DNA of 64,000 bases from positions 3,701,486-3,765,485 of the forward strand of contig NZ_CP014206.1 in the NCBI RefSeq assembly GCF_001563225.1, in the 5' to 3' direction. This stretch comes from Pseudodesulfovibrio indicus (GTDB lineage Bacteria; Desulfobacterota; Desulfovibrionia; Desulfovibrionales; Desulfovibrionaceae). The notes below the pieces were generated by a model that made no database searches, was not told the DNA's origin, and saw nothing but the letters and a program-made list of their open reading frames with translations. Position 1 is the stretch's first letter. Every line of letters begins with the position of its first letter. Shown here in pieces: positions 1 to 7,959 of this stretch. Made by a program: the position numbers and the translations under genes.

Positions 1-739
1 TGGCGGCGATGTTCAGGGTGCCCGCTTCCATGTAGACCAGCATCATGCCGAGCACGAAGGCGAGGCCGCCCATGGCGTTCATCCACAGGGCGCGGACCGA
101 GTTCCTGGTGGCGATCTCGGTGGCGTCGTGGCCGATGAGCATGAAGGAGCACAGGGTGGTGACCTCAAAGAAGAAGTACATCCACAGCACGTTGTTGGAC
201 AGGACCAGTCCGTTCATGGCGCCCAGGAAGAGCACCAGGAAGAAGAAGAATCGCGGCTGGCGGGACTTCTTCAGGTGGAGATGCTCTTCGTGTTCCTTCA
301 TGTACGGAATGGCGAAGATGCAGATCAGCGAACCGATGATGGAGATCACCAGGACCATGATCAGCGAGAGCTGGTCGCCCGCCAGGGCGGGGACGGCTTC
401 GTGCTTGACCATGACGATCTCGAACCAGGCGAGCAGCACGGCCTGCGCCGCGGTGAAGGCCTGAATCAGAATGCTCTTGTGTTTGATACCATAAAAAAAG
501 ATGACACCCAGCAGCGCGAAATCCAGGACGGTAACCAGGAAGTCGCTGCCGATCCCCAGAATCGAGCCGACCTCGATCGGCTCGAACACCCCGTGCGAGA
601 GCAATCCCAGCGACGCGAGCGTCAGGATGGCTCCGGTGGCGAGCACGGTCAGATTCCGAACGGCCGACGACCGGACGAAATAGCAGACCCCCGCCGCTGC
701 CGCCGGCAGCAGGATGAGAAGCAGTAACAGATTCGACAT
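1..739 (-). CDS. NuoL/MrpA-like proton-translocating membrane subunit (partial)
   Basis: The reverse strand is open from an ATG at 739 to the window edge, giving an N-terminal part of about 246 residues that runs off the left end. The protein is almost entirely hydrophobic helices; residues around 205-220 read EVTTLCSFMLIGHD, which resembles the conserved helix of the NuoL/MrpA/hydrogenase-4 antiporter-like family. Members move protons or sodium across the cytoplasmic membrane as part of complex I, Mrp or membrane-bound hydrogenase complexes. Which complex this one serves cannot be told without the genes to the left. Low-hydrophobicity stretches such as KEHEEHLHLKK are cytoplasmic loops. The family call is inferred from topology and that one motif. 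Confidence 0.7.
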   Translation of the reverse strand, partial: MSNLLLLLILLPAAAAGVCYFVRSSAVRNLTVLATGAILTLASLGLLSHGVFEPIEVGSILGIGSDFLVTVLDFALLGVIFFYGIKHKSILIQAFTAAQAVLLAWFEIVMVKHEAVPALAGDQLSLIMVLVISIIGSLICIFAIPYMKEHEEHLHLKKSRQPRFFFFLVLFLGAMNGLVLSNNVLWMYFFFEVTTLCSFMLIGHDATEIATRNSVRALWMNAMGGLAFVLGMMLVYMEAGTLNIAA

Positions 740-1067
740 GAAGACCTCGTTTCAGATGATGGACAAAACGAGTACAGCAGGCACGTGAAATCCGGTTCAC
801 CTCCAACCGGAAATCGGTGCGAATGCACTTTACCCTTAGCCTAGTAAACAACTGTCCTTAGGGGAAGTTGACCGTCAGGTCAAGACCCGAACCCGACTTT
901 TGCCTCATCCTTTTTGGACGCGCAAATAAATGGTTTTTCACGCGATTTTGCACTAAATCACGTTTTTGAAAATATTGGGTACAAAAAGGTAGGAAATGTT
1001 GTGAATTAATTCTCAAATTACCCGGAAGCCCCGGCCCAAGCGGGTTGCGGAAGGATGGCGCAGAGGC
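740..1067. other. Intergenic region, A+T-rich, no gene seen
   Basis: This 328-base stretch lies between the start of the NuoL-like gene and the end of the CysH-like gene. The part from about 890 to 1020 is much richer in A+T than its surroundings and probably holds the promoter of the leftward membrane gene. I see no convincing terminator hairpin and no RNA gene. Confidence 0.4.
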
Positions 1068-1742
1068 CTAAAAATAGCCCAGGGAAGTGAGCGAACCGAG
1101 AATTTTTTCCTTGTCCCCGGAGCGGCCCGACCGTTCTCCCCCGCCCTGGCCCGGAAGTGCGGTGCACGGACGGCAGCCCAGCGACCGGTAGCCGAGGTCG
1201 TAGAGGGAACAATGGGGCAGGCCGAACCGGTCGTGGAAGGCCCAGACGTCGGTCTCGGTCCAGTCGAGGATGGGGTTGACCAGGGTGTGATCGGGGTCGG
1301 TCCGCGGCTCCAGCGCCTCGCGGGCCGCCCGGTCCGGGTGCTCGTCGCGCCGGATGCCGGTCAGCAGCCGGGTGGTCCCGGTCTCGCGGAGCGCCCGCTT
1401 CAGGGGGGCTACCTTGAGCTCGCGGCAGCACGCCAGGGGGTCTGCGGCCAGGGGATAGCCGTCCAGGGAGACCAGCGGCCGGGCGATGTGCAGGTCAACG
1501 CCCCACTCCACGGCCAGCCGGTCGCGGAAGGCCAGGACCTCCGGGAACTTGCACCCGGTGTCCAGGTTGACGGCCTTGACCGGCCCCGCGCCCGCGTGGT
1601 CCAGCAGCGCCTTCCAGATGAACAGGACCACGGTGGAATCCTTGCCCCCGGTCCAAGCCGCGCGCACCGAACCGGGGTCGCGGTCCAGCAGGGACGCGAG
1701 CAGCCCTTCGGCGCGTTCGATTTTTCTGTCCAGGGTATCCAT
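1068..1742 (-). CDS. CysH-like phosphoadenosine/adenosine phosphosulfate reductase family protein
   Basis: A 224-residue protein of the PAPS reductase (adenine nucleotide alpha-hydrolase) fold. Residues 30-36 (WTGGKDS) form the PP-loop that binds the adenylyl phosphate. A Cys-Cys pair at 105-106 and a CxxC at 190-193 are spaced as in the [4Fe-4S]-containing assimilatory APS reductases (CC-X80-CXXC). It therefore probably handles adenylylsulfate with an iron-sulfur cluster in the cytoplasm. The usual C-terminal ECG(I/L)H motif of PAPS reductases is absent; the tail ends in a short basic segment. The start at 1742 is chosen because GGAG lies 5 bases upstream; longer in-frame starts have no such signal. 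No other sulfur gene is adjacent, so the physiological substrate is uncertain. Confidence 0.75.
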   Translation of the reverse strand: MDTLDRKIERAEGLLASLLDRDPGSVRAAWTGGKDSTVVLFIWKALLDHAGAGPVKAVNLDTGCKFPEVLAFRDRLAVEWGVDLHIARPLVSLDGYPLAADPLACCRELKVAPLKRALRETGTTRLLTGIRRDEHPDRAAREALEPRTDPDHTLVNPILDWTETDVWAFHDRFGLPHCSLYDLGYRSLGCRPCTALPGQGGGERSGRSGDKEKILGSLTSLGYF

Positions 1743-1797
1743 CTTGCTCCACATCTTTATAATGGCGATCCTTGAAAAGGTGCCGTAGAGACCTTTC

Positions 1798-2229
1798 ATG
1801 AGCAAGGAAAACCTGCGTCTAATCGACGATCTCATCTGCACCGAGGAATTCTGCGTGCTCTGCACCGCGGACGGCTCCCAGCCCCACAGCTCCCTGATGC
1901 ACTTCTTCGCGGACCACGCGGCCATGAAATTCTATTTCCTGTCCCGCCGGACCACGAAAAAGAACAGGAACATCCACGCCAATCCGCACGTCTCCATCCT
2001 GATCGACCGCAGGAAGGAGGGGGTGGCCCTGTCCATCGAGGGCGTGTATTCCCCCATCCGGCGCGGCCAGACTTCCGAGGCCATTGTCCGCCTCTACCTG
2101 TTGAAGCACCCGGAGCTGGCCGAACTGGCCGCAGACCCGGACACCGAGCTGATCCGGGTGGAGGGCCGCAGCGCAACGCTTTCCGTGGGCGTGGACGAAG
2201 ATTTCCACGTCAAACTGAAAAAATCCTGA
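1798..2229 (+). CDS. Pyridoxamine 5'-phosphate oxidase-fold (FMN-binding split barrel) protein
   Basis: A 143-residue single-domain protein. The N-terminal half (EEFCVLCTADGSQPHSSLMH) and the following strand MKFYFLSRRTTKKNRNI are typical of the flavin-binding split barrel, where an early strand and the Lys/Arg-rich segment contact FMN. The family includes flavin- or F420-dependent oxidoreductases and general-stress proteins; the substrate cannot be read from sequence. It is transcribed divergently from the CysH-like gene, with 55 bases between the two starts, so the pair may share a control region. A TATAAT hexamer lies at 1758-1763. No partner protein is evident. Confidence 0.75.
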   Translation: MSKENLRLIDDLICTEEFCVLCTADGSQPHSSLMHFFADHAAMKFYFLSRRTTKKNRNIHANPHVSILIDRRKEGVALSIEGVYSPIRRGQTSEAIVRLYLLKHPELAELAADPDTELIRVEGRSATLSVGVDEDFHVKLKKS

Positions 2230-2281
2230 AGAAAGCCCTTGACGTCCCGAGCACATGGGCATAAACAGTCACTTCGTTTGC

Positions 2282-2358
2282 GCGCCCGTGGCTCAGCAGG
2301 ATAGAGCATTCGGCTACGAACCGAAAGATCGCACGTTCGAATCGTGCCGGGCGCGCCA
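2282..2358 (+). tRNA. tRNA-Arg (anticodon ACG)
   Basis: The 77-nt sequence folds into a full cloverleaf. The acceptor arm is GCGCCCG/CGGGCGC with encoded CCA at 2356-2358, the T arm is GCACG-TTCGAAT-CGTGC, and the anticodon stem is TTCGG/CCGAA with loop CTACGAA. The loop gives anticodon ACG, normally read as ICG for CGN arginine codons. A terminator follows directly. Confidence 0.97.
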
Positions 2359-2368
2359 CGCTAGCAAC

Positions 2369-2400
2369 ACCCCCGAGGACCATGTCCCCGGGGGGTTTTT
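2369..2400 (+). terminator. Rho-independent terminator after tRNA-Arg
   Basis: A G+C-rich stem (ACCCCCG... with ...CGGGGGGT) closes on a short loop and is followed by a run of five T residues. Confidence 0.8.
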
Positions 2401-2472
2401 CGTTGGCGAAAAGGGCGTTGACTCCGACGGCGCGGGGCCGCATGCTGGTGGCCGAAACACCAGGAGGAACCG

Positions 2473-3453
2473 ATGGAACGACACAGGATATTCATCACCC
2501 GTCAGATTCCCGAGGAAGGAATCGAAATGCTGCGCCGGGTCGCGGACGTGGAGGTCAACCCCGTGGACGCGCCCATGGACCGCGCCGAGCTGCTCGCGCG
2601 CATCGCCGACTGCCACGGTGTCGTCGGGCTGCTGACCGACAGGATCGACGCCGAGTTCTTCGACGCGGCCCCGGTGCTCAAGGGGTACGCCAACTACGCC
2701 GTGGGCTTCGACAACATCGACGTGGCCGAGGCCACCCGGCGCGGGCTGCCTGTCTCCAACACCCCCGGCGTGCTGACCAACGCCACCGCCGAGTGCGCCT
2801 GGGCCCTGCTCTTCGCCGCGGCCCGGCGCGTGGTCGAGTCCGACGGGGTCATGCGCTCCGGGCAGTGGACCGGCTGGGGGCCCCTGCAGTTCATCGGCGG
2901 CGACGTGTCCGGCAAGACGCTGGGCATCGTGGGCGCGGGACGCATCGGCACGGCCATGGCGCTCATGGGGCGCGGCTTCAACATGAAGGTCCTGTACACC
3001 AGCTCCAGCGGGCGCAGGAACGCGGTCCTGGAGTCCGAGCTGAACGCGCGCCTGGTTGACTTCGACACCCTGCTGGCCGAATCCGACTTCATCTCGATCC
3101 ACACCCCGCTGACCCCGGCCACCCGCCACCTGTTCGACGCCGCGTCGTTCTCGCGCATGAAGCCCACCGCCTACATCGTGAACACCGCGCGCGGGCCGGT
3201 CATCAAGGAGGACGACCTGGTGGCCGCCCTCAAGGCCGGGACCATCGCCGGGGCCGGGCTGGACGTCTACGAGAACGAACCGTCCATGGCCCCGGGACTG
3301 GCCGAGCTGGACAACGTGGTGGTCCTGCCCCACGTCGGCTCCGCCACCCGCTCCTCGCGCACGGACATGGCCACCCTGGCCGCCCGTAACCTGATCGCCA
3401 TGCTCGAAGGACGCAGGCCCGAGACCTGCCTCAACCCCGAAATCTACGACTAA
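2473..3453 (+). CDS. D-2-hydroxyacid dehydrogenase (glyoxylate/hydroxypyruvate reductase)
   Basis: A 326-residue NAD(P)-dependent D-2-hydroxyacid dehydrogenase of the GyaR/GhrB type. The Rossmann motif GIVGAGRIG sits near residue 157. The catalytic Arg (NTARGPVI), Glu (DVYENEP) and His (LPHVGSATR) follow in the family order. It reduces glyoxylate to glycolate or hydroxypyruvate to D-glycerate in the cytoplasm. The gene starts after an AGGAGG-like site and is followed 12 bases later by glycerate kinase, so the pair probably routes hydroxypyruvate or glyoxylate carbon through D-glycerate to 2-phosphoglycerate. The operon context makes the hydroxypyruvate role more likely than D-lactate dehydrogenase. 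Confidence 0.88.
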   Translation: MERHRIFITRQIPEEGIEMLRRVADVEVNPVDAPMDRAELLARIADCHGVVGLLTDRIDAEFFDAAPVLKGYANYAVGFDNIDVAEATRRGLPVSNTPGVLTNATAECAWALLFAAARRVVESDGVMRSGQWTGWGPLQFIGGDVSGKTLGIVGAGRIGTAMALMGRGFNMKVLYTSSSGRRNAVLESELNARLVDFDTLLAESDFISIHTPLTPATRHLFDAASFSRMKPTAYIVNTARGPVIKEDDLVAALKAGTIAGAGLDVYENEPSMAPGLAELDNVVVLPHVGSATRSSRTDMATLAARNLIAMLEGRRPETCLNPEIYD

Positions 3454-3465
3454 CCGAACGAGAAC

Positions 3466-4809
3466 ATGACCGCATACGCCGAAAGAAAAGCCAACCTGCT
3501 GCGCATCGTCGAGGGCGCGCTCCGTGCCGTGGCCCCGGACCCGGCCCTGAGAAGCGCCGTGAAACGTGAGGACAACATCCTGGCCGTGGGCGGGCGGGAA
3601 TACGACCTGGACCGCTACGACCGGGTCATCCTGCTCGGCGCGGGCAAGGGGTCGGCGGCCATGGCCGCGACCATGGAGGACCTCCTGGGCGACCGGCTGT
3701 CCCACGGGCTGGTGGCCACCAAGTACGGCCACGGCCTCCCCCTCGCCAGGACCGAAGTCATCGAGTCCGGCCACCCCGTGCCCGACGAGGCGGGCGAGCG
3801 CGCCGCAGCCGCATTGCTTGAACGCGGTGCCGACGCCGGAGAACGGGACCTGGTCCTCTTCCTGCTGTCCGGCGGGGCAAGCGCCCTGGTCCCTTCACCG
3901 ATCCACGGGGTCTCCCTGGCCGACAAGCAGGAGGCCACGCGCAGGCTGCTCGAATGCGGCGCGCCCATCGGCGAGATCAACGCCATCCGCAAGCACCTCT
4001 CTCGGTTCAAGGGCGGACATCTGGCCGAGACCTTGGCCCCGGCCACGGTGCTGACCCTGATCATCTCCGACGTGGTCGGCGACCGGCTCGACGTCATCGG
4101 GTCCGGTCCCACCGCGCCCGACGACTCCACCTTCGCGGACTGCCAGGCCATCCTGGACCGCTACGAGCTCTGCCACCGCATGCCCGAGTCCGTGGTCCGG
4201 GCCGTGGCCGAAGGCTGCGCCGGACGCGCGTCCGAGACGCGCAAGGCGGGCGACCCGTGCTTCAGCCGGGTGCGCAACGTCATTGTCGCGGGCAACGGCA
4301 TGGCCGTGGACGGCGCGGCCATGGCGGCCCGCAAGCTGGGCTACACCCCGGTGGTGGTGGACGCGGCCATGGAGGGCGAGGCCAGGGACCAGGCCGCCCG
4401 GCTCATCCGGCTGGCCGGGGAGTACACCCTGGGCGCTGGATGCGCGCCGCCCCCCGTCTGCCTCCTGGCCGGAGGCGAGACCACGGTGACCATCAGGGGT
4501 GCGGGCAAGGGCGGACGGAACCAGGAATGGGCCCTGGCCGCCGCGCTGGAGATGGACGCGCTGGGAACCGCGCGCGAGCGGCTGGCGGCCATGAGCCTGG
4601 GCACGGACGGCACGGACGGCCCCACGGACGCGGCCGGGGCCATGGCCTTCCCGGACACGGCCTCGGGCGAACGGTCCGAGGAGGCCGGACGCGCCCTGGC
4701 GGACAACGACGCTTACACCTTCTTCACCCGCACCGGAACCCTGCTCAAGACCGGCCCCACGCGGACCAACGTCATGGACGTTGCCGCCGTGCTGGTGGAC
4801 CCGGCCTGA
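3466..4809 (+). CDS. gckA: Glycerate 2-kinase (DUF4147/MOFRL type)
   Basis: A 447-residue class II glycerate kinase. The N-terminal DUF4147 domain has the glycine-rich GAGKGSAAMA and LLSGGASALV segments. The C-terminal MOFRL domain has LLAGGETTV, GKGGRNQE and the signature GTDGTDGPTDAAGA near the end, where ATP and glycerate bind. It phosphorylates D-glycerate to 2-phosphoglycerate. It lies 12 bases after the hydroxypyruvate/glyoxylate reductase, consistent with one pathway and one transcript. The ATG at 3466 is taken as start because it gives the family N-terminus. Length and motifs are those of intact members. Confidence 0.9.
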   Translation: MTAYAERKANLLRIVEGALRAVAPDPALRSAVKREDNILAVGGREYDLDRYDRVILLGAGKGSAAMAATMEDLLGDRLSHGLVATKYGHGLPLARTEVIESGHPVPDEAGERAAAALLERGADAGERDLVLFLLSGGASALVPSPIHGVSLADKQEATRRLLECGAPIGEINAIRKHLSRFKGGHLAETLAPATVLTLIISDVVGDRLDVIGSGPTAPDDSTFADCQAILDRYELCHRMPESVVRAVAEGCAGRASETRKAGDPCFSRVRNVIVAGNGMAVDGAAMAARKLGYTPVVVDAAMEGEARDQAARLIRLAGEYTLGAGCAPPPVCLLAGGETTVTIRGAGKGGRNQEWALAAALEMDALGTARERLAAMSLGTDGTDGPTDAAGAMAFPDTASGERSEEAGRALADNDAYTFFTRTGTLLKTGPTRTNVMDVAAVLVDPA

Positions 4810-4832
4810 CCGAAAACCCGAAGGAGCCACCC

Positions 4833-5453
4833 ATGCGCACCGTCCTGACCCGAACCCTGTGGGCCGCCCTGGCCACGGCCCTGCTCGTGGTCGTCTGCTA
4901 CCTGTTCGTGGACCGCCCCGTGGCCGAGGCGGCCCTCGCCCTGCGGGACACGGCCTGGCACCGGGGCGCGAACCTCCTGTCCCAGGCCGCCGACAGCGTC
5001 TTCTTCGCCTTCTGGGTGGCCGCCGGGCTGGTCCTGGGCGGCGCGGACGCGCTGCGCAACGGGCCGACCCCGCGCTCCCGCGCGATCCTGTTCGTCTGCC
5101 TGTCCACGGCCTGCGCCATGGCCGTGGGCGAGGCCCTCAAGGAGCTGTGCGGCAGAGCCAGGCCGCCCCTGCTCTTCACCAAGGGGGTCTACGGTTTCTT
5201 CCCCTTTGCCGGGGACTACATGCACGCCTCCTTTCCCTCGGGCCACACCCTGCGCATCTTTTCGTCCATGACCGCCCTGGGCCTGGTCCTGCCCCGGCTG
5301 CGCGTCCCGGCCCTGGCCCTGGCTGTGATCGTGGGCGCAAGCCGCGTCCCGGCCCTGAAACACTATCCCTCGGACGTGCTCGCGGGGGCCTTTGTGGGCG
5401 TGGTCGCCGCCGTCTGGTGCTACGCCCTGCTCCGCCCGACCCAACCGCGCTAG
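4833..5453 (+). CDS. PAP2-family membrane phosphatase
   Basis: A 206-residue integral membrane protein with an N-terminal hydrophobic helix and four or five further helices. It carries the three-part phosphatase signature: KELCGRARPP (first Lys/Arg block), PSGHT (catalytic His) and SRVPALKHYPSDVLAG (third block with the second catalytic His and Asp). Relatives dephosphorylate lipid phosphates such as undecaprenyl diphosphate or phosphatidate, or phosphorylated sugars, on the outer face of the inner membrane. It follows the glycerate genes by 23 bases with a good AAGGAG site, so it may be the third gene of that transcript; a functional link is not obvious. Confidence 0.85.
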   Translation: MRTVLTRTLWAALATALLVVVCYLFVDRPVAEAALALRDTAWHRGANLLSQAADSVFFAFWVAAGLVLGGADALRNGPTPRSRAILFVCLSTACAMAVGEALKELCGRARPPLLFTKGVYGFFPFAGDYMHASFPSGHTLRIFSSMTALGLVLPRLRVPALALAVIVGASRVPALKHYPSDVLAGAFVGVVAAVWCYALLRPTQPR

Positions 5454-5491
5454 CCGCCCGATCCAAACGCACCAGCCGCCCGCCTGAAAAC

Positions 5492-5529
5492 ACCAAGCCC
5501 CCGCCCGGACATTCCGGACGGGGGCTTGG
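5492..5529. terminator. Bidirectional terminator between convergent genes
   Basis: CCAAGCCCCCG pairs with CGGGGGCTTGG around a short loop. It lies between the ends of the PAP2 gene (rightward) and the M99 peptidase gene (leftward) and can serve both. Confidence 0.75.
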
Positions 5530-5549
5530 CGTTTTCGGGCCAAGGGGGA

Positions 5550-7301
5550 TTATTCTCGGCTGGCCAACCCGCTGGGAGAGAAGGTCATGGTGCCCATGTC
5601 GCCGAAGGTGGTGGCCTGGCGCACGGTCAGTTTCAGGGGGCGCTCGTAGTCCACGCGGAAGGAGCCGCCCTCGGACAGGGGGACGTCCCCGGCAGTGGCC
5701 ACGATCTTGTTGCCCGGGCCGTTGGACCAGACGTTCTCGAACACGTACTCGCCCTCGGGTAGCCGGTAGCTGCCGCCGGAGGCCCAGGGGATGAGCAGGT
5801 CCTGCCCGTGGGCGTCGCGCAACAGCAGGGCGTGGACCGTGCGCTCCATGATGTCCACGGCAAAGGAAGCGGTCGGCGCGCCCGGGGTCTCCCGGACCAC
5901 CCGGAACCGCGTGGCTCCCTCGTGGTCGGAGTCCAGGGCGTATTTGGACATGAAGTTGCCGGGATCGAGGATGATTTCCCAGCCCAGGTCCTGGCCGTTG
6001 TTGGCCCAGGGGATGGCCACGAACCCCTTGAGGTTGACCACCTCCTTGAGGTCGCTGCCCCACACCCCTTCCAGGATGAGCTGGTCGCCCACCACCGCGT
6101 GCAGGGTGTCGCCGTCGCGCACGAAGACCGGGTTGCCGTTGAGCCAGCAGACGAAGACCGCGCTGCCGTCCTGGGGCGCCACCGGGAGCTTGCCGGTCCA
6201 CTGGACCATGGCCTTGGCGACCTCGCGCCCGTCAACGCGCAGCTCCAGCTCGGAGAACGGCTCCAGGGCCATGCGCCGGGCGTTGATCAGGTTCACGCCC
6301 GGACGGTCCGAGGCGAACAGGGCCAGCTCCGGGGAAAATTCACGCGGCCCCAGGGACAGGGGCTTCACCGCCAGGGTCGAGCCGGGGGCCAGGCTGATGA
6401 CCCGGTCCCGGCCCAGGGTGCGGCCGTTGACGCTGACGCTGACCCCCTTGCGGGAGTAGACCAGGACGTCCTCGTCCGAGAACTCCGGCGGGGTGACCTC
6501 CACGCCGAGGCGGTGCAGGAGCATGATAGTGGCCGTGAGCTGCTGGCGGACCTTCCAGTCGATCTGGGTGATGGACTTGGAGACCTCCACGGCCATGGCC
6601 GGGATGCCGTGCTCGGCCAGGGCGTAGCAGGTCAGCGACTTGCGCATCTCCGGATAGCTGGTCCCCTGGTCGAAGGTCTTGGTGTTGAAGAGCTTGAACT
6701 GGTAGTCCGTGAGCCCGATCTTGGTGTTCAGCTCGGCCAGCACCGGGTTGACGGTCCGGGCCAGGTCGAGGTTGCCGTAGGCCAGGGTGTCCACGATGAT
6801 GGACTGGCCGTAGCGCATGGGGTTGCGCAGGTTGTCCACGTAGGTCGGGTTGTAGAACCCGCTGCCCTCGTGCAGGTGGATGAAGGCGTCGCTGCGGGCC
6901 AGGAGGAAGCGGATAACGCGGGCCACGCGGTCCTCGTAGAACCGGTTGTAGTTCTGGTCGAACCGCCGGTTCATGTCCACGTTGATCTGGCGCTTGCGCA
7001 GGTTGATGGAGGGCACGTTGGCGCGGGGCAGGACGATGACGTTGCCGCGCATGACCTTGGCCTGGCTCAGGAGCTGGGCGGTGATGTACCCGGCGGCCTC
7101 GTCGCCCTGGATGCCGCCCTGGACCATGACCGTAGGGCCGGGTTGCTCGCCTTCGAGAAAGACCACGCGCAGGGGATACTGCGTACCCTGGAAAAAGGCG
7201 TACTCCCACGACCCGGCGCGGGCCTGGGAAGCGCAGAGGAGCAGACCGAGGCTAAGAAGCCAGAATATGATAGAAGGGGTACGTTTCGGCAAAAATGACA
7301 T
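5550..7301 (-). CDS. M99-family (Csd4/Pgp1-like) murein carboxypeptidase, secreted
   Basis: About 583 residues with an N-terminal signal peptide (hydrophobic core ending at ASQARA). The zinc-site segment reads GGIQGDE: Gln replaces the usual His of M14 peptidases. That is the hallmark of M99 enzymes such as Helicobacter Csd4 and Campylobacter Pgp1, which use Gln/Glu/His to bind zinc. The third ligand is in HLHEGSGFYNP near residue 145, and a substrate-binding RRF segment follows NVDMN. These enzymes trim peptidoglycan tripeptides to dipeptides and determine helical or curved shape. The long C-terminal half matches the extra beta domains of Csd4. It overlaps the end of the upstream membrane-protein gene. 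The ATG at 7301 has better SD spacing than the one at 7307. Confidence 0.82.
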   Translation of the reverse strand: MSFLPKRTPSIIFWLLSLGLLLCASQARAGSWEYAFFQGTQYPLRVVFLEGEQPGPTVMVQGGIQGDEAAGYITAQLLSQAKVMRGNVIVLPRANVPSINLRKRQINVDMNRRFDQNYNRFYEDRVARVIRFLLARSDAFIHLHEGSGFYNPTYVDNLRNPMRYGQSIIVDTLAYGNLDLARTVNPVLAELNTKIGLTDYQFKLFNTKTFDQGTSYPEMRKSLTCYALAEHGIPAMAVEVSKSITQIDWKVRQQLTATIMLLHRLGVEVTPPEFSDEDVLVYSRKGVSVSVNGRTLGRDRVISLAPGSTLAVKPLSLGPREFSPELALFASDRPGVNLINARRMALEPFSELELRVDGREVAKAMVQWTGKLPVAPQDGSAVFVCWLNGNPVFVRDGDTLHAVVGDQLILEGVWGSDLKEVVNLKGFVAIPWANNGQDLGWEIILDPGNFMSKYALDSDHEGATRFRVVRETPGAPTASFAVDIMERTVHALLLRDAHGQDLLIPWASGGSYRLPEGEYVFENVWSNGPGNKIVATAGDVPLSEGGSFRVDYERPLKLTVRQATTFGDMGTMTFSPSGLASRE

Positions 7302-7959
7302 CCCCATCCTTCCCCCTGATCTCCAGGCGCAACCCGAACAGGTCCTTCTGGTCCATCCCTTCGGGCAGGAGGAACGTGGTCTGGATGCGCTTGAAGCGTT
7401 GAATCTGGAACGACAGATCGTCCTTGTTGGTCTCGGCGTCCTCGACCTTCCCGCCCTTGGTCAGGAAAACAAAATCCGCCTGTCCGGCCATGGACTTGGA
7501 GGCCTGGAGGTTGTTCAGCTCGAAGGAGACGGACAGCTTGCGGCCGGCCAGCTTGGCCTGCATGTTCTCGACGCCCACCTGGCGGGTGTCGGTGCGGATG
7601 AAGATCTTGTTCAGGTTGACCTCTTCCCGCTCCTCGGGCTGTTCGGCCTCGGAGGTGGCGGCGGAAAGCAGGGATTGCAGCTCGGTGGTATCGTAGGACT
7701 CCAGGATCTTCTCCATGTTGCCCAGCCGCTCCAGGCGAACCTCGGCGTCCACCAGCCGCTGCTCCAGCCCCTTTTTCTCGGACTGGAGGTCGGCGTTGAT
7801 CTTGAAGCCGCGAACCCCCATGTAGATGCCGCCCGCGGCGCACAGCAGCAGGAATATCTGGCTGCAGACGAACATCTTCAGCCAAAACGGACTGACGCGG
7901 TACCGGGTCACGTCCCGGTCGTCCCGCATGAAGAGCACGCTGTATTTCGAATCGCTCAT
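7252..7959 (-). CDS. Membrane-anchored coiled-coil protein in cell-shape operon
   Basis: A 235-residue protein with one transmembrane helix at about residues 27-48 (FVCSQIFLLLCAAGGIYMGV), a predicted coiled coil at about 55-85, and a C-terminal domain of about 130 residues with beta-rich character. I do not recognise the family. The start is taken at 7959, where ATGA overlaps the stop of the upstream L,D-transpeptidase gene and GGAG lies 8 bases upstream. Its 3' end overlaps the M99 carboxypeptidase gene by about 50 bases, so all three are translationally coupled. By position it may scaffold the two peptidoglycan enzymes, as Csd5 or bactofilin partners do in epsilonproteobacteria; that role is inference from context only. 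Confidence 0.7.
   Translation of the reverse strand: MSDSKYSVLFMRDDRDVTRYRVSPFWLKMFVCSQIFLLLCAAGGIYMGVRGFKINADLQSEKKGLEQRLVDAEVRLERLGNMEKILESYDTTELQSLLSAATSEAEQPEEREEVNLNKIFIRTDTRQVGVENMQAKLAGRKLSVSFELNNLQASKSMAGQADFVFLTKGGKVEDAETNKDDLSFQIQRFKRIQTTFLLPEGMDQKDLFGLRLEIRGKDGDVIFAETYPFYHILAS

Noticed and set aside
2314..3774. Long reverse-strand frame over the hydroxyacid dehydrogenase gene
   Set aside because: Same antisense effect of G+C-rich codons; it also covers the tRNA and its terminator.
4602..4624. Tandem repeat in the glycerate kinase gene (GTDGTDG)
   Set aside because: This is the conserved GTDGxDGPTDAAG family motif, not a recent duplication.
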